Shown here: piece by piece, positions 1 to 9,733 of the stretch
How positions within the stretch are numbered: the first letter of the stretch is position 1
Layout of the letters: each line of letters begins with the position of its first letter
Source of the DNA: Luteimonas rhizosphaericola
GTDB taxonomy: Bacteria; Pseudomonadota; Gammaproteobacteria; Xanthomonadales; Xanthomonadaceae
Assembly: GCF_029888045.1 (NCBI RefSeq)
Contig: NZ_JARXRN010000027.1
Coordinates: forward strand, 51,945-115,944
Direction of reading: 5' to 3'
Length of the DNA stretch: 64,000 nt
Notes under the pieces: model-generated
Databases searched by the model: none
What the model was told of the DNA's origin: nothing
The model's input: the letters and a program-made list of their open reading frames with translations, nothing else
Position numbers and translations under genes: made by a program

Positions 1-437
1 TGTTCGCCGCGCTGGTCGGCCGCGCGCTGTGGATCGGATACCGCTGCGTGGAGATGCGGCGCCACTTCGCCGGCTACGTCGCCTTCGGCGTGGCGCTGAT
101 GATCGGCCTGCAGAGCCTGGTCTCGATGGGCGTCAACCTCGGCCTGCTGCCGACCAAGGGCCTGACCCTGCCGCTGATCTCGTCGGGCGGCTCGAGCGTG
201 ATGATGACCTGCGTGGCGATCGGCCTGCTGCTGCGGGTGTCGTTCGAACTCGACCGCGCGCAGCGCCAGGTCGCGCGCCTGCGCGGCGAGGGTGCGCGTC
301 CGGGCCCCGGCGAGTCCTCGCCCGCGCCGCCGCCGACCACCCAGCCGCCGCCGGCCGCGGTCGCCGGTGCGCTCGGCACCAGCCGCCTGCGGCCGCGGAT
401 CGAACCCACGCTCGGCAGCTTCGGGAGGAATGCATGA
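1..437 (+). CDS. ftsW: Cell division protein FtsW, 3' part only (truncated by window start)
   Basis: This is the C-terminal part of the SEDS-family peptidoglycan glycosyltransferase that works with FtsI at the division septum. The reading frame is open from position 3 with no start codon inside the window, so the gene begins upstream. The final membrane segments are visible, with the family hallmark [19 protein letters not shown] and the last helix ending near [10 protein letters not shown] proline- and alanine-rich cytoplasmic tail of roughly 45 residues follows and is longer than in E. coli FtsW. The stop codon overlaps the murC start (ATGA), so translation is probably coupled. In related gammaproteobacteria murG lies between ftsW and murC; it is not here. 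Confidence 0.93.
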   Translation, partial: FAALVGRALWIGYRCVEMRRHFAGYVAFGVALMIGLQSLVSMGVNLGLLPTKGLTLPLISSGGSSVMMTCVAIGLLLRVSFELDRAQRQVARLRGEGARPGPGESSPAPPPTTQPPPAAVAGALGTSRLRPRIEPTLGSFGRNA

Positions 438-1882
438 TCCGGCGCCTGCTCGCCGCGCGCGAGATCACCAAGGAGGGCATCGCCCGGTCGTTTTCGCGCG
501 TGCATTTCGTCGGCATCGGCGGCGCCGGCATGAGCGGCATCGCCGAGGTGCTGTGCACGCTGGGCTACAAGGTGTCCGGCTCGGACACCGCCGACAGCGC
601 GACCACGCGCCGGCTGGCCGGGCTCGGCGCCACCGTGCACCGCGGGCACTCGGCGGCCAACGTGCTGGGCACCGACTGCGTGGTGGTCTCCAGCGCGATC
701 CGGCCCGACAACCCCGAGCTGATGGAAGCGCGCTCGCAGCGCATCCCGGTCGTGCCGCGCGCGGAGATGCTGGCCGAGCTGATGCGTTTCCGTCGCGGCA
801 TCGCGGTCGCCGGGACCCATGGCAAGACCACCACCACCTCGCTGACCGCGAGCGTGCTGGGCGAGGGCGGACTGGATCCGACCTTCGTCATCGGCGGCCA
901 GCTGCTGGCCGCGGGCGCCAATGCGCGCCTGGGCAGCGGCGATTGGCTGGTGGCGGAAGCCGACGAGAGCGACGGCAGCTTCCTGCGGCTGAATCCGCTG
1001 ATCGCGGTGGTCACCAACATCGATGCCGACCACCTGGAGAACTACGGCGGCGACTTCGCCCGGGTCCAGGCCGCGTTCTCCGAATTCCTGCACCGGCTGC
1101 CGTTCTATGGCCTGGCCGTGCTGTGCATCGACGATCCGGAAGTGGCGACGCTGGCGCAGGACATGCCGCGGCACGCGATGACCTACGGCCTGCGCGAGAG
1201 CGCCGACGTGCGCGCCGAAGACGTCGCCCAGCACGGCGCGGCGATGCGCTTCACCCTGTGCCTCCCCGACGGCTCGCGCACGCCGGTGACGCTGGCGCTT
1301 CCCGGCCGCCACAACGTGCTCAACGCGCTCGCGGCGGCCGCCATCGGCTGGCAGCTGGGCGTCGAACCGGCCGCCATCGCCGCGGCGCTGGAGAAGTTCC
1401 AGGGCATCGGCCGCCGCTTCAACCTGCTGGCCTCGCTGCGCACCGCGCAGGGGGCGCAGGTGCAGCTGGTGGACGATTACGGCCACCACCCGAAGGAGCT
1501 CGCGGCGGTGTTCGACGCCGCGCGTGGCGGCTGGCCGGACCGGCGCCTGGTGGTCGCGTTCCAGCCGCACCGCTACTCGCGCACGCGCGACCAGTTCGAC
1601 GATTTCGCCGCTGTTCTCTCGGACGTCGACGCGCTGATACTGACCGAGGTGTACCCGGCCGGCGAGGCGCCGATCGCCGGCGCCGACGCCAAGGCCCTGG
1701 CGCGCGCGATCCGTGCCCGCGGCCGCATCGATCCGGTGGTGGTCGGCAGCGCGCAGGAACTGCGCGAGGTGCTGCCCGACGTGCTGCAGGACGGCGACCT
1801 GCTGTTGATGATGGGCGCCGGCGACATCGGCCACGCCGCGCAGCAGCTGGCGCGCGACGGCTTCCCGGAGGGCGCGCGATGA
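434..1882 (+). CDS. murC: UDP-N-acetylmuramate--L-alanine ligase MurC
   Basis: MurC adds L-alanine to UDP-MurNAc using ATP, the first cytoplasmic step of peptidoglycan stem peptide synthesis. The 482-residue protein has the family's usual length. Visible motifs are the N-terminal UDP-binding loop [10 protein letters not shown] (about residues 26-35), the ATP loop GTHGKTTTT (127-135), [14 protein letters not shown] in the central domain, and [10 protein letters not shown] in the C-terminal domain. I chose the ATG at 434 because GGGAGGAA lies just upstream and the codon overlaps the ftsW stop. An in-frame extension to position 29 would run antisense-like through ftsW and has no family similarity. 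The gene ends in an ATGA overlap with ddl. Confidence 0.97.
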   Translation: MIRRLLAAREITKEGIARSFSRVHFVGIGGAGMSGIAEVLCTLGYKVSGSDTADSATTRRLAGLGATVHRGHSAANVLGTDCVVVSSAIRPDNPELMEARSQRIPVVPRAEMLAELMRFRRGIAVAGTHGKTTTTSLTASVLGEGGLDPTFVIGGQLLAAGANARLGSGDWLVAEADESDGSFLRLNPLIAVVTNIDADHLENYGGDFARVQAAFSEFLHRLPFYGLAVLCIDDPEVATLAQDMPRHAMTYGLRESADVRAEDVAQHGAAMRFTLCLPDGSRTPVTLALPGRHNVLNALAAAAIGWQLGVEPAAIAAALEKFQGIGRRFNLLASLRTAQGAQVQLVDDYGHHPKELAAVFDAARGGWPDRRLVVAFQPHRYSRTRDQFDDFAAVLSDVDALILTEVYPAGEAPIAGADAKALARAIRARGRIDPVVVGSAQELREVLPDVLQDGDLLLMMGAGDIGHAAQQLARDGFPEGAR

Positions 1883-2856
1883 CCGCCGCCGTGCCCGCCC
1901 TGCGCATCACCGACCCGGCCGCGTTCGGGCGCGTCGCCGTGCTGATGGGCGGCACCAGCGCCGAACGCGAGGTGTCGCTGCAGTCGGGGCAGGGCGTGCT
2001 CGACGCGCTGCGCGCGCGCGGCGTGGACGCGCAGCCGGTCGACGGCATTCCCGCGCTGGTCGACGCCATCCGCGCCGGTCGCATCGACCGCGTCTTCAAC
2101 ATCCTCCACGGCAACCGGGGCGGCGGCGAGGACGGCGTGGTGCAGGGCCTGCTCGAGGCGCTCGGCGTGCCGTACACCGGCCCCGGCGTGCTCGGCAGCG
2201 CGCTGACCATGGACAAGGTGCGGACCAAGCAGGTGTGGATGGCCGAAGGCCTGCCGACGCCGCGCTTCGTGCGCGTCCCGCCGGGCGGCGACCTGCGCGC
2301 GGCGGTGCGCGAGCTCGGCTTCCCGGTGTTCGTGAAGCCCTCGTGCGAAGGTTCCAGCGTGGGCGTGTTCCGGATCCTCGCCGAGGACGACCTGGCGCCC
2401 GCACTTGAATTCGCCGCCGGCTACGCGGGCGAACTGCTCGCCGAACAGATGGTGCAGGGCGACGAATACACGGTCGCCATTCTCGGCGAGCTCGCGCTGC
2501 CCTCGATCCGCATCGTGCCCGCCGGCGCGTGGTACGACTACCACGCCAAGTACATCGCCGACGACACGCAGTACATCTGCCCCGGGCTGGAAGGCACGGA
2601 GGAAGAGGGCGCACGCGCGCTGGCGCTGCGCGCCTTCGCCGCCGCCGGCTGCAGCGGCTGGGGCCGGGTCGACCTGATGCGCGACCGCACGCGCGGCCTG
2701 CAGCTGATCGAGGTCAACACCGCGCCGGGCATGACCAGCCATTCGCTGGTGCCCAAGGCGGCCGCGCAGATGGGCATCGACTACGCCGAACTGTGCTGGC
2801 GCGTGCTCGAGCAGACCATGGCCACCGGCGTCGCATCGGCCGGAGGCGCCGCATGA
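1879..2856 (+). CDS. ddl: D-alanine--D-alanine ligase
   Basis: This ATP-grasp ligase joins two D-alanines for the peptidoglycan precursor. The 325-residue protein shows the N-terminal [16 protein letters not shown], the glycine loop [10 protein letters not shown], the substrate region [16 protein letters not shown], the ATP-grasp segment [13 protein letters not shown], and the C-terminal [20 protein letters not shown] that carries metal- and substrate-binding residues. Both ends overlap their neighbours by 4 bp (murC before, ftsQ after), typical of the dcw operon. The position between murC and ftsQ matches DdlB. Confidence 0.96.
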   Translation: MTAAVPALRITDPAAFGRVAVLMGGTSAEREVSLQSGQGVLDALRARGVDAQPVDGIPALVDAIRAGRIDRVFNILHGNRGGGEDGVVQGLLEALGVPYTGPGVLGSALTMDKVRTKQVWMAEGLPTPRFVRVPPGGDLRAAVRELGFPVFVKPSCEGSSVGVFRILAEDDLAPALEFAAGYAGELLAEQMVQGDEYTVAILGELALPSIRIVPAGAWYDYHAKYIADDTQYICPGLEGTEEEGARALALRAFAAAGCSGWGRVDLMRDRTRGLQLIEVNTAPGMTSHSLVPKAAAQMGIDYAELCWRVLEQTMATGVASAGGAA

Positions 2857-3707
2857 TCCGCCGCACGCTCCAGGTGGTGACCTGGGCCATGGCGATCGCG
2901 CTGGTCGCGCTGCCGGTGGTGGCGCTGGTCAACGGCTGGATCGGCGCCGAGCGCTGGCCGCTGCGCACCCTGCGCGTGACCGAAGGCCTGGAGCGCGTCG
3001 ATCCGGCGCGGCTGCGCGAAGTGCTGCTGCCGCACGCCTCGGCCGGCTTCTTCGCCGTGCGGCTCGACCAGGCGCAGACCGCCGTCGCGCGCCTGCCCTG
3101 GGTGGAGCACGCCGAGGTGCGCAAGCTGTGGCCGGACGTGCTGGAGGTGCGCATCGTCGAGCATCGCCCGTTCGCGCGCTGGGGCAGCGACCGCCTGCTG
3201 TCCGAGCAGGGCCGCCTGTTCCCGGTCGAGGGGATCGAAGTCCCGGCCGGCCTGCCGGAACTGCAGGGCCCCGACGCCCGCGTGCCGGACGTGGTGGCGC
3301 TGTACAACGAAGCGCGCGAGCTGTTCGTCCCCGGCGGGTTCGCCATCGCGAAGCTCGCGCTGGACCGTCGCGACAGCTGGTCGCTCGTGCTCGACAACGG
3401 CGTCGAGGTGACGGTCGGCAGCCAGGAAGCGCGGCTGCGCCTGCAGCGTTTCGCCCGCGTGCTGCCCCAGCTGCTGGCGCGCGCGCCGCAGCCCCTGCGC
3501 CGCGCCGACCTGCGCTACACCAACGGCTTCGCGCTCGAATGGGCGACGCCCGGCGCCGATGGCGATGCCTCCGGCGGGGTCGACGTGCCCGCCGCCCCCG
3601 CCGCGGCGCTCGCGCGGCTCGCGTCGTCGCCGCACGGCGAGGCGCTCGTCCCGCGCCCGAACGCGAACCCCGTCCCCCGATTCCCCGTTTCCGGCTCCAG
3701 CACATGA
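2853..3707 (+). CDS. ftsQ: Cell division protein FtsQ
   Basis: FtsQ is a bitopic inner-membrane protein that links early and late divisome parts through FtsB and FtsL. The 284-residue sequence has a short cytoplasmic N-terminus, one membrane helix at about residues 8-30 ([19 protein letters not shown]), a POTRA domain at about 40-110, and a beta domain ending near residue 232 ([11 protein letters not shown]). The remaining 50 or so residues are rich in Ala, Pro and Gly and look disordered. It overlaps ddl and ftsA by ATGA, so its place in the operon supports the call as much as its sequence. Confidence 0.93.
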   Translation: MIRRTLQVVTWAMAIALVALPVVALVNGWIGAERWPLRTLRVTEGLERVDPARLREVLLPHASAGFFAVRLDQAQTAVARLPWVEHAEVRKLWPDVLEVRIVEHRPFARWGSDRLLSEQGRLFPVEGIEVPAGLPELQGPDARVPDVVALYNEARELFVPGGFAIAKLALDRRDSWSLVLDNGVEVTVGSQEARLRLQRFARVLPQLLARAPQPLRRADLRYTNGFALEWATPGADGDASGGVDVPAAPAAALARLASSPHGEALVPRPNANPVPRFPVSGSST

Positions 3708-4939
3708 ACCGCAAAGGCGACAAGGCCCTCATCGTCGGCCTCGACATCGGCACCTCGAAAGTGGTGGCGCTGGTCGGCGAGTACTCGCCGGGCAACCCGA
3801 TCGAGGTGATCGGCATCGGCAGCCATGAATCGCGCGGACTCAAGCGCGGCGTGGTGGTCGACATCGAATCGACCGTGCAGTCGATCCAGCGTGCGGTGGA
3901 GGAGGCCGAACTGATGGCCGGCTGCGAGATCCGCAGCGTCTACGCCTCGATCTCCGGCAACCACGTGCAGTGCCGCAACTCCAACGGCATCGTGCCGATC
4001 CGCGACGGCGAGGTGACCTGGGCCGACCTCGACCGCGTGCTCGACGCGGCGAAGGCGGTCGCGATCCCGGCCGACCAGAAGATCCTGCACGCGATCCCGC
4101 GCGAGTACGTGCTCGACGACTCCCAGGAAGGCATCCGCAACCCGGTCGGCATGACCGGCGTGCGGCTGGAGGTGCAGGCGCACCTGGTGGTGTGCGCGCA
4201 GTCGGCCGCGGCCAACATCAGCAAGTGCGTGCAGCGCTGCGGGCTGTCGATCGACGACCTGGTGCTGTCGTCGCTGGCCTCCAGCACCGCGGTGCTGACC
4301 GGCGACGAGCGCGAACTGGGCGTGGTGCTCGTGGACATGGGCGCAGGCACCACGGACCTGGCGGTGTTCGTGCACGGCGCGATCTGCCACACCGCGTCGT
4401 TGCCGATCGCCGGCGACAAGGTCACCGAGGACATCGCGCACATGCTGCGCACGCCCACGCCCGAGGCCGAGCAGATCAAGGTCCGCTACGCCTGCGCGCT
4501 GGCGCAGCTGGCGACGAGCGAGGAATCGATCCAGGTGCCGAGCGTGGGCGACCGTCCGCCGCGCCGCCTGCCGCGGCAGTCGCTGGCGCAGGCGGTGCAG
4601 GCGCGCTACGAGGAGATCTTCGAGATGGTGCAGGCCGAACTGCGCCGCTCGGGCTTCGAGCAGCACGTGCGCGCGGGCATGGTGCTCACCGGCGGCGCCG
4701 CGAAGATGGAAGGCGTGGTCGAACTGGCCGAGGAAATGCTGCAGATGCCGGTGCGCGTGGGCATCCCGCAGCACGTCACCGGCCTGGGCGAAGTGGTGAA
4801 CAACCCGGTCCACGCCACCGGCGTGGGCCTGCTGCTGATGGGCAGCCAGATCGAACATCCGCGACGTCCGTCCCTGCCGGCCGGCAAGGCGGGCAGCCTG
4901 CTCAAGAAGATGGGCAACTGGTTCCGGGGCGAGTTCTGA
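3704..4939 (+). CDS. ftsA: Cell division protein FtsA
   Basis: FtsA is an actin-like ATPase that tethers FtsZ polymers to the membrane and recruits later divisome proteins. The 411-residue protein begins with the phosphate-1 motif VGLDIGTSKVVALVGEY, contains the second phosphate motif VLVDMGAGTTDLAVF and the adenosine motif VLTGGAAKMEG, and ends in an amphipathic membrane-targeting helix (SLLKKMGNWFRGEF). Length and motif order match E. coli FtsA. It begins in an ATGA overlap with ftsQ. A 126-bp gap then separates it from ftsZ, leaving room for a separate ftsZ promoter. Confidence 0.97.
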   Translation: MNRKGDKALIVGLDIGTSKVVALVGEYSPGNPIEVIGIGSHESRGLKRGVVVDIESTVQSIQRAVEEAELMAGCEIRSVYASISGNHVQCRNSNGIVPIRDGEVTWADLDRVLDAAKAVAIPADQKILHAIPREYVLDDSQEGIRNPVGMTGVRLEVQAHLVVCAQSAAANISKCVQRCGLSIDDLVLSSLASSTAVLTGDERELGVVLVDMGAGTTDLAVFVHGAICHTASLPIAGDKVTEDIAHMLRTPTPEAEQIKVRYACALAQLATSEESIQVPSVGDRPPRRLPRQSLAQAVQARYEEIFEMVQAELRRSGFEQHVRAGMVLTGGAAKMEGVVELAEEMLQMPVRVGIPQHVTGLGEVVNNPVHATGVGLLLMGSQIEHPRRPSLPAGKAGSLLKKMGNWFRGEF

Positions 4940-5065
4940 TGCGCCCCCGGACCTGCGACGCGCGCGGCGACAGGACGAGACGACGACGAAGGCGACGTGT
5001 GATTTTTCAGTGGTTTGCGGCACCCCGGCACGACACGACAATCAATAACTAGAGAGGACAAGGAC

Positions 5066-6307
5066 ATGGCACATTTCGAACTCGTGGAAAAGATGGCTCC
5101 CAACGCCGTGATCAAGGTGATCGGCGTGGGCGGCGGCGGCGGCAACGCGGTCGCGCACATGGTCGGCAGCAGCGTGGACGGCGTGGAGTTCATCACCGCC
5201 AACACCGACTCGCAGGCGATCAAGAACTGCGGCGCGAAGCTGCAGCTGCAGCTCGGCACCAATGTCACCAAGGGCCTGGGCGCGGGCGCCAACCCCGAAG
5301 TCGGCCGCCAGGCCGCGCTCGAGGATCGCGAGATCATCATGGACGCGCTGCAGGGCGCCGACATGGTGTTCATCACCGCCGGCATGGGCGGCGGCACCGG
5401 CACCGGCGCGGCGCCCGTGGTCGCGCAGCTGGCCAAGGAGATGGGCATCCTGACCGTCGCCGTGGTCACCAAGCCGTTCCCGTTCGAGGGCCGCCGCCGC
5501 ATGCAGGTGGCGCTCAAGGGCATCGAGGACCTGTCGGCGCACTGCGACTCGCTGATCACGATCCCGAACGAGAAGCTGATCACCGTGCTCGGCCGCAACG
5601 CGACCATGATCCAGGCCTTCCGCGCCGCCAACGACGTGCTGCTGGGCGCGGTGCAGGGCATCGCCGACCTGATCGTGCGCCCGGGCCTGATCAACGTCGA
5701 CTTCGCCGACGTGCGCACCGTCATGTCCGAGATGGGCCTGGCGATGATGGGCACCGGCCATGCCCGCGGCGACGACCGCGCCCAGGCCGCGGCCGAGGCG
5801 GCGATCCAGAACCCGCTGCTCGACGACGTCAACCTGGCCGGCGCCAACGGCATCCTGGTCAACATCACCGCCGGCCCGGACTTCACCATGAGCGAGTTCG
5901 ACGAAGTCGGCCGCACGGTGGAGAACTTCGCCAGCGAGGACGCGACCATCGTCATCGGCACCGTGCTCGACCCGGACATGGCCGACGACGTGCGCGTGAC
6001 CGTGGTGGCCACCGGCCTCAACCGCGCGGCCGTGCGCCACAGCGGCCGCCACGCCGACCACGTGCAGACCGACGCCGTCGCGCGCCGCCCGCACGTGCAG
6101 CTGATCAACACCGGCAAGCGCGACGGGACCACCGGCATGTTCGTCGAGGACACCACCGAGGCGTTCAACCCGGGCAGCAGCATCGCCGCGGGCCTGCGCG
6201 GCCGCAGCAGCGCATCGGGCGACACCACCGCCGCGCCGCAGGTGGCCGATTTCGGGGACAGCAACTACCTCGACATCCCGGCCTTCCTGCGCCGCCAGGC
6301 GGACTGA
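5066..6307 (+). CDS. ftsZ: Cell division GTPase FtsZ
   Basis: FtsZ is the tubulin-like GTPase that forms the division ring. The 413-residue protein shows the nucleotide-binding start VIKVIGVGGGGGNAV, the tubulin signature GGGTGTG (residues 108-114), the synergy-loop region, a variable linker, and the conserved C-terminal peptide LDIPAFLRRQ that binds FtsA and ZipA. The start at 5066 is preceded by AGAGAGGACAAGG; the in-frame ATG 51 bp upstream lacks a ribosome-binding site and adds residues foreign to the family. The gene is followed by a 350-bp spacer before lpxC. Confidence 0.98.
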   Translation: MAHFELVEKMAPNAVIKVIGVGGGGGNAVAHMVGSSVDGVEFITANTDSQAIKNCGAKLQLQLGTNVTKGLGAGANPEVGRQAALEDREIIMDALQGADMVFITAGMGGGTGTGAAPVVAQLAKEMGILTVAVVTKPFPFEGRRRMQVALKGIEDLSAHCDSLITIPNEKLITVLGRNATMIQAFRAANDVLLGAVQGIADLIVRPGLINVDFADVRTVMSEMGLAMMGTGHARGDDRAQAAAEAAIQNPLLDDVNLAGANGILVNITAGPDFTMSEFDEVGRTVENFASEDATIVIGTVLDPDMADDVRVTVVATGLNRAAVRHSGRHADHVQTDAVARRPHVQLINTGKRDGTTGMFVEDTTEAFNPGSSIAAGLRGRSSASGDTTAAPQVADFGDSNYLDIPAFLRRQAD

Positions 6308-6365
6308 CCTCCGCGCCGTTCCCCGGCGTCCCTCTGCTGACCTCCCGGTCTGCGCACTCTGCATT

Positions 6366-6410
6366 CCCTTCCCCGCTCGCGGGGGGAAGGGGCCGAAGGC
6401 GGGTGGGGGC
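6366..6410 (+). repeat. Family palindromic repeat (GTGCCCGAAGGG type), diverged copy
   Basis: The copy has the CCCTTCCCC...GGGGGGAAGG inverted repeat followed by GGCCGAAGGCGGGTGGGGG. It is a variant of the better-preserved copies between sucC and sucD and inside the ABC-F gene. Elements of this form are common between genes in Xanthomonadaceae. Confidence 0.7.
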
Positions 6411-6575
6411 AGCGGAGGCGCGTAGGGGTCCTTCGCGGCGCGCCATCGATCCAGCCGGGAACGGGAGATCCTTGCACGCCCGATGACGCCACCATGGCCG
6501 CGCAATGTCCGATTCCACCGCCGCGGCCGGCCCGGCGCGGCGGATTTTTCGGACACAGCGTCGCACCGCCCTGCT

Positions 6576-6605
6576 TTCGTTCAGTTCAGGGCGCAGGGTG
6601 ATAAT
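6576..6605 (+). promoter_or_regulatory. Possible lpxC promoter
   Basis: GATAAT lies at 6600-6605 with TTCGTT 18 bp upstream. The -10 is a fair match and the -35 a poor one. The position, about 55 bp before the lpxC start in an otherwise GC-rich spacer, is suitable. This is a weak prediction. Confidence 0.3.
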
Positions 6606-6657
6606 CTGCGCCGTTGCCCCCATCCGGGGAGCCCCGTCCGCCACAGGCCGTGACCCG

Positions 6658-7566
6658 ATGTCGCAGCAACGCACCATCAAGAACGTGATCCGCGCTACCG
6701 GCGTGGGCCTGCACAGCGGCGAGAAGGTGTTCCTCACGCTGCGCCCGGCCGCGCCCGAGACCGGCATCGTGTTCCGGCGCGTGGACCTCGAGCCGGTGGT
6801 CGAGATCCCGGCGGCCGGCGAGCTGGTGAGCGAAACCACCCTGTGCACGGGCCTGAGCCGCGAGGGCGCCAACGTGCAGACGGTCGAGCACCTGATGTCG
6901 GCGCTGGCGGGGCTTGGCATCGACAACCTGTACGTCGAGCTGTCCGCGGCCGAGGTGCCGATCATGGACGGCTCGTCCGGTCCGTTCGTGTTCCTGCTGC
7001 AGTCGGCGGGGATCGTGGAGCAGGACGCGCCCAAGCGCTTCATCCGCATCACCCGCCCGGTCGAGGTGCGCGAGGGCGACAAGATCGCGCGTTTCGAACC
7101 GCATGCCGGCTACCGCCTCGGATTCACCGTCGATTTCAACCACCCCGCGATTCCCAAGTCGCAGTCGCGCGCACAGATCGAGTTCTCCACCGAGGCCTAC
7201 ATCCGCGAGGTCAGCCGCGCGCGCACGTTCGGCTTCATGCGCGACCTCGAATACATGCGCGAGCGCAACCTCGGCCTCGGCGGCTCGATGGACAACGCGA
7301 TCGTGCTCGACGAGTTCCGGGTGCTCAACGACGACGGCCTGCGCTACGCCGACGAGTTCGTGCGCCACAAGATCCTCGACGCCGTGGGCGACCTGTACCT
7401 GGCCGGGCGCCCGATCCTGGGGGCCTTCGAGGGCTACAAGTCCGGCCACGCGCTCAACAACAAGCTGGTGCGCGCGCTGCTGGCCGATCGCGGCGCCTGG
7501 GAAGAAATCACCTTCCCGCAGGCCGCACCCGCGCCGGTCGCGTACGGCGCGCCGCTGACGGCCTGA
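6658..7566 (+). CDS. lpxC: UDP-3-O-acyl-N-acetylglucosamine deacetylase LpxC
   Basis: LpxC is the zinc deacetylase that catalyses the committed step of lipid A synthesis. The 302-residue protein starts [21 protein letters not shown], the normal family N-terminus, so I reject the in-frame upstream start at 6505. Zinc ligands are visible as H78 ([10 protein letters not shown]), H237 and D241 ([12 protein letters not shown]). The [16 protein letters not shown] segment is also present. Its position after ftsZ is the standard gammaproteobacterial arrangement. Confidence 0.97.
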   Translation: MSQQRTIKNVIRATGVGLHSGEKVFLTLRPAAPETGIVFRRVDLEPVVEIPAAGELVSETTLCTGLSREGANVQTVEHLMSALAGLGIDNLYVELSAAEVPIMDGSSGPFVFLLQSAGIVEQDAPKRFIRITRPVEVREGDKIARFEPHAGYRLGFTVDFNHPAIPKSQSRAQIEFSTEAYIREVSRARTFGFMRDLEYMRERNLGLGGSMDNAIVLDEFRVLNDDGLRYADEFVRHKILDAVGDLYLAGRPILGAFEGYKSGHALNNKLVRALLADRGAWEEITFPQAAPAPVAYGAPLTA

Positions 7567-7951
7567 CCGTCAAGGGCTGGCGCCCGCGGCCACGGTTGGC
7601 GGCCCCGGAGACTCCGCGGCCGAGCGACGTGGCACTCGCCATTTCACAGCGGTTCGCCGCCCTCGCGGGCCGGCCGGCGCGCGTGATCCGCCCCGGATGA
7701 CGCACCTGGCTGCCGTTCGCGCGCGAGCCTCGAATCCGGCCAAATAGAGGGCGAATCGCACCATCGGCTGCGAAACCGTGCACACATCACATTTCACGCG
7801 GTGAATGCGCGGATATAACTTTTTTCTAACGAAATCGCAGTCTTTCCCGAGCGGACCGTTAACGTTTCACATGGATGCGGCCGATAGCATGCCGTGTCCG
7901 CGTGGGCCGGCAGGAAGCCGGGAACCGTCCACGCGGAGGCCGGGGTGGCGT
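7567..7951. other. lpxC-dciA convergent intergenic region with AT-rich patch
   Basis: This 385-bp spacer lies between two convergent genes. Most is GC-rich without a coding signal. Positions 7741-7875 are markedly richer in A and T and contain the inverted repeat TTCACGCGGTGAA (7793-7805) followed by GATATAAC and a run of six or more T (7819-7826). A small RNA or terminator is possible, but I cannot define one. Confidence 0.4.
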
Positions 7952-8443
7952 TCAGTCGCCCGGCGTCTCGCGAGGTGCGGGTCCGTCCAGGGCCGCCAGC
8001 GCCGCGCGGAACGCGTCGTCCGTCGCGGCGGACCGGCCCGTGCCCCGTGCCGCCTGCGGCGCCGGGTCGCGACGCGTGACCGGGGACTGGAACGGTTCCT
8101 TGGCCGCCTTGATGGCGACCTCGCGCACTTGCAGCCCGATGGAGCGGGCAGCGTCGAGCAATTCGCTGGCCGCCAGGCGCAACCTGGCGTGCCAGAGGGG
8201 CGAATCGACGAGGAAGACCAGCCTGCCATCGACCACGTTGGCCAGCCGCACGTGCGGCGCCAGCGCCGGAGGCAGGAGGGGGCGCAGTTGACGGTCCAGT
8301 GCATCGAGCCCGAGGGCATGGCGCACCGGATCTCCGGCGGTACCGGACAGCAGTGCATCGAGCGCCGTCTGCATGGTCGCGGAGCGATCCGTACCCGGCG
8401 GCACCTTTGGCGAACTGGACCGCCGTGGCAAGGAATCAGACAT
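7952..8443 (-). CDS. dciA: DciA-type replicative helicase loader (DUF721)
   Basis: DciA is the ancestral bacterial loader of the replicative helicase DnaB. The 163-residue protein has a DUF721-like core (about residues 24-115) with HALGLDALDRQLRPLLPP and FLVDSPLWHARLRL, the latter typical of the family, then a basic, probably disordered C-terminal tail. I chose the ATG at 8443 (MSDSLPRRSS). An internal ATG 23 codons later (MQTALDALL) is a possible alternative. The gene is divergent from the M23 peptidase, with only 7 bp between the start codons. A DUF721 gene between lpxC and secA is usual in Xanthomonadaceae. Confidence 0.88.
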   Translation of the reverse strand: MSDSLPRRSSSPKVPPGTDRSATMQTALDALLSGTAGDPVRHALGLDALDRQLRPLLPPALAPHVRLANVVDGRLVFLVDSPLWHARLRLAASELLDAARSIGLQVREVAIKAAKEPFQSPVTRRDPAPQAARGTGRSAATDDAFRAALAALDGPAPRETPGD

Positions 8444-8450
8444 CAGGTAT

Positions 8451-9362
8451 ATGACTCTACACACACTCTCCGTGCAGACGCTGTCGACGCTCCACTCGCT
8501 CGGCCGACGCCTGCAGGCACGACTGGTCCAGAAGCCGCTCGCTGCCGCCATCGTCCTCGTCGGCTCCGGCCTGATCATGGGGGGCGCGCTCAACGCCACC
8601 ACGGTGAACCAGCTGCAGCAGCAGGTGTCCGGCCAGGCGGAAACGCTCGAGTCCACCCGCCGCGAGGCGCAGCGTGAAGTCAACGCCCTGGCCGCGCGCC
8701 TGGGCGAACTGCAGGCGCAGGCCAACCGCCTCAACGCGCTGGGCGACCGCCTGACCCGCATCGCCAAACTCGGCGACGGCGAGTTCGATTTCGACAAGCC
8801 GGTCGCCCTGGGCGGTGCCGAGACCAGCCAGGACATGGCGGCGCGGCAGCTCGTGGACGGGCTGGACGACGTCGATGCGCAGTTCGGCCAGGCCGGGCGC
8901 CAGCTCTCGGTGCTCGAGGCGCTGCTGTTCGACCAGGAGCTCGAGCGCAACGCCATGCCGTCGCGCTCGCCGGTGGCCAGCAGCTACATCACCTCCGGCT
9001 ACGGCGGCCGCGCCGATCCGTTCGGCGGCGGCAGCCAGTTCCACAAGGGCATCGATTTCGACGCCACCACCGGCGATCCGGTGATGACGGTCGCCGACGG
9101 CGTGGTCAGCTTCTCCGGCGTGCGCAGCGGCTACGGCAACGTGGTCGAGGTCGACCACGGCAACGGCTTCGTCACCCGCTACGCGCACAACTCGCGCAAC
9201 ACGGTGAAGGTCGGCGACCTGGTGCGGGTGGGACAGGAGATCGCGAAGGCCGGCTCCACCGGGCGCTCGACCGGCGCCCACGTGCATTTCGAAGTCTGGG
9301 AGAACGGGCGCGTGCACAACCCGCGCAAGTTCCTGGGCGAGATGGGCGCAAAGCGGGGCTGA
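8451..9362 (+). CDS. Membrane-anchored M23 family metallopeptidase
   Basis: This is a LytM-type zinc endopeptidase expected to cleave peptidoglycan cross-links in the periplasm. The 303-residue protein has an N-terminal membrane segment at about 23-46 (PLAAAIVLVGSGLIMGGAL), a coiled-coil stretch (about 50-100) and a C-terminal M23 domain. Zinc and catalytic residues appear as HKGIDFD, the RYAH motif, and HVHFEVWENG, so the domain looks active rather than a degenerate EnvC or NlpD regulator. The ATG at 8451 is the first that allows the membrane segment. It is divergent from dciA and followed by a strong hairpin at 9381. Confidence 0.9.
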   Translation: MTLHTLSVQTLSTLHSLGRRLQARLVQKPLAAAIVLVGSGLIMGGALNATTVNQLQQQVSGQAETLESTRREAQREVNALAARLGELQAQANRLNALGDRLTRIAKLGDGEFDFDKPVALGGAETSQDMAARQLVDGLDDVDAQFGQAGRQLSVLEALLFDQELERNAMPSRSPVASSYITSGYGGRADPFGGGSQFHKGIDFDATTGDPVMTVADGVVSFSGVRSGYGNVVEVDHGNGFVTRYAHNSRNTVKVGDLVRVGQEIAKAGSTGRSTGAHVHFEVWENGRVHNPRKFLGEMGAKRG

Positions 9363-9380
9363 GGCTGGGGGGCTGGCAGT

Positions 9381-9398
9381 CCGGCGCTCAGGCGCCGG
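9381..9398 (+). terminator. GC-rich hairpin after the M23 peptidase gene
   Basis: CCGGCGC-TCAG-GCGCCGG is a perfect 7-bp stem 19 bp past the stop codon. No T-run follows, so intrinsic termination is uncertain. Confidence 0.4.
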
Positions 9399-9733
9399 CG
9401 TGCCGGGGCAGGCACAGGATCCGGCGACGGAGTTAAGGCAGGGGCTGTCTGGTGGCAGGCGGACTGGTCCAGGACGTCGCCGCCGGCCCGTGGCTGGTGT
9501 CGCGAGTGCCGGCAGGTCGGGCTTGGCGCGACGATCGGTCGATGGCTAGGCCCGTTCCGGGCGCGGACGGACTCCGGTCTGAAGCTGGATACGGCTCGGC
9601 CTGACGACCGGGCGGGTGGTTCGCCCGCGTCTCGCGTGGCGACGCGTTCGGCATCGGGGCGGCTGCGGGATGCGTTGGGCGCCCATTGAAATCGCCCGGG
9701 GGCGCCTCCACGGTACAATGCGCGTTGCCATCG

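Larger units (their letters stand above)
6308..6657. other. ftsZ-lpxC intergenic region
   Basis: No coding signal is visible in this 350-bp spacer. It holds one copy of the GTGCCCGAAGGG-type palindromic repeat near its start and, close to lpxC, a moderately AT-rich stretch with a possible promoter. A uridine-rich terminator was not found after ftsZ. Confidence 0.6.

Noticed and set aside
29..433. N-terminal extension of murC through the ftsW region
   Set aside because: The extension is Arg/Pro/Ala-rich shadow of ftsW; MurC starts normally at 434 behind a good ribosome-binding site.
7805..8677. A 290-codon plus-strand frame across dciA
   Set aside because: DUF721 similarity is clear on the minus strand; the plus frame has no domain and no ribosome-binding site.
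9686..9719. TTGAAA and TACAAT as a standard sigma-70 promoter for secA
   Set aside because: The hexamers are 22 bp apart, too far for normal recognition. I kept only the TACAAT as a hint in the leader description.
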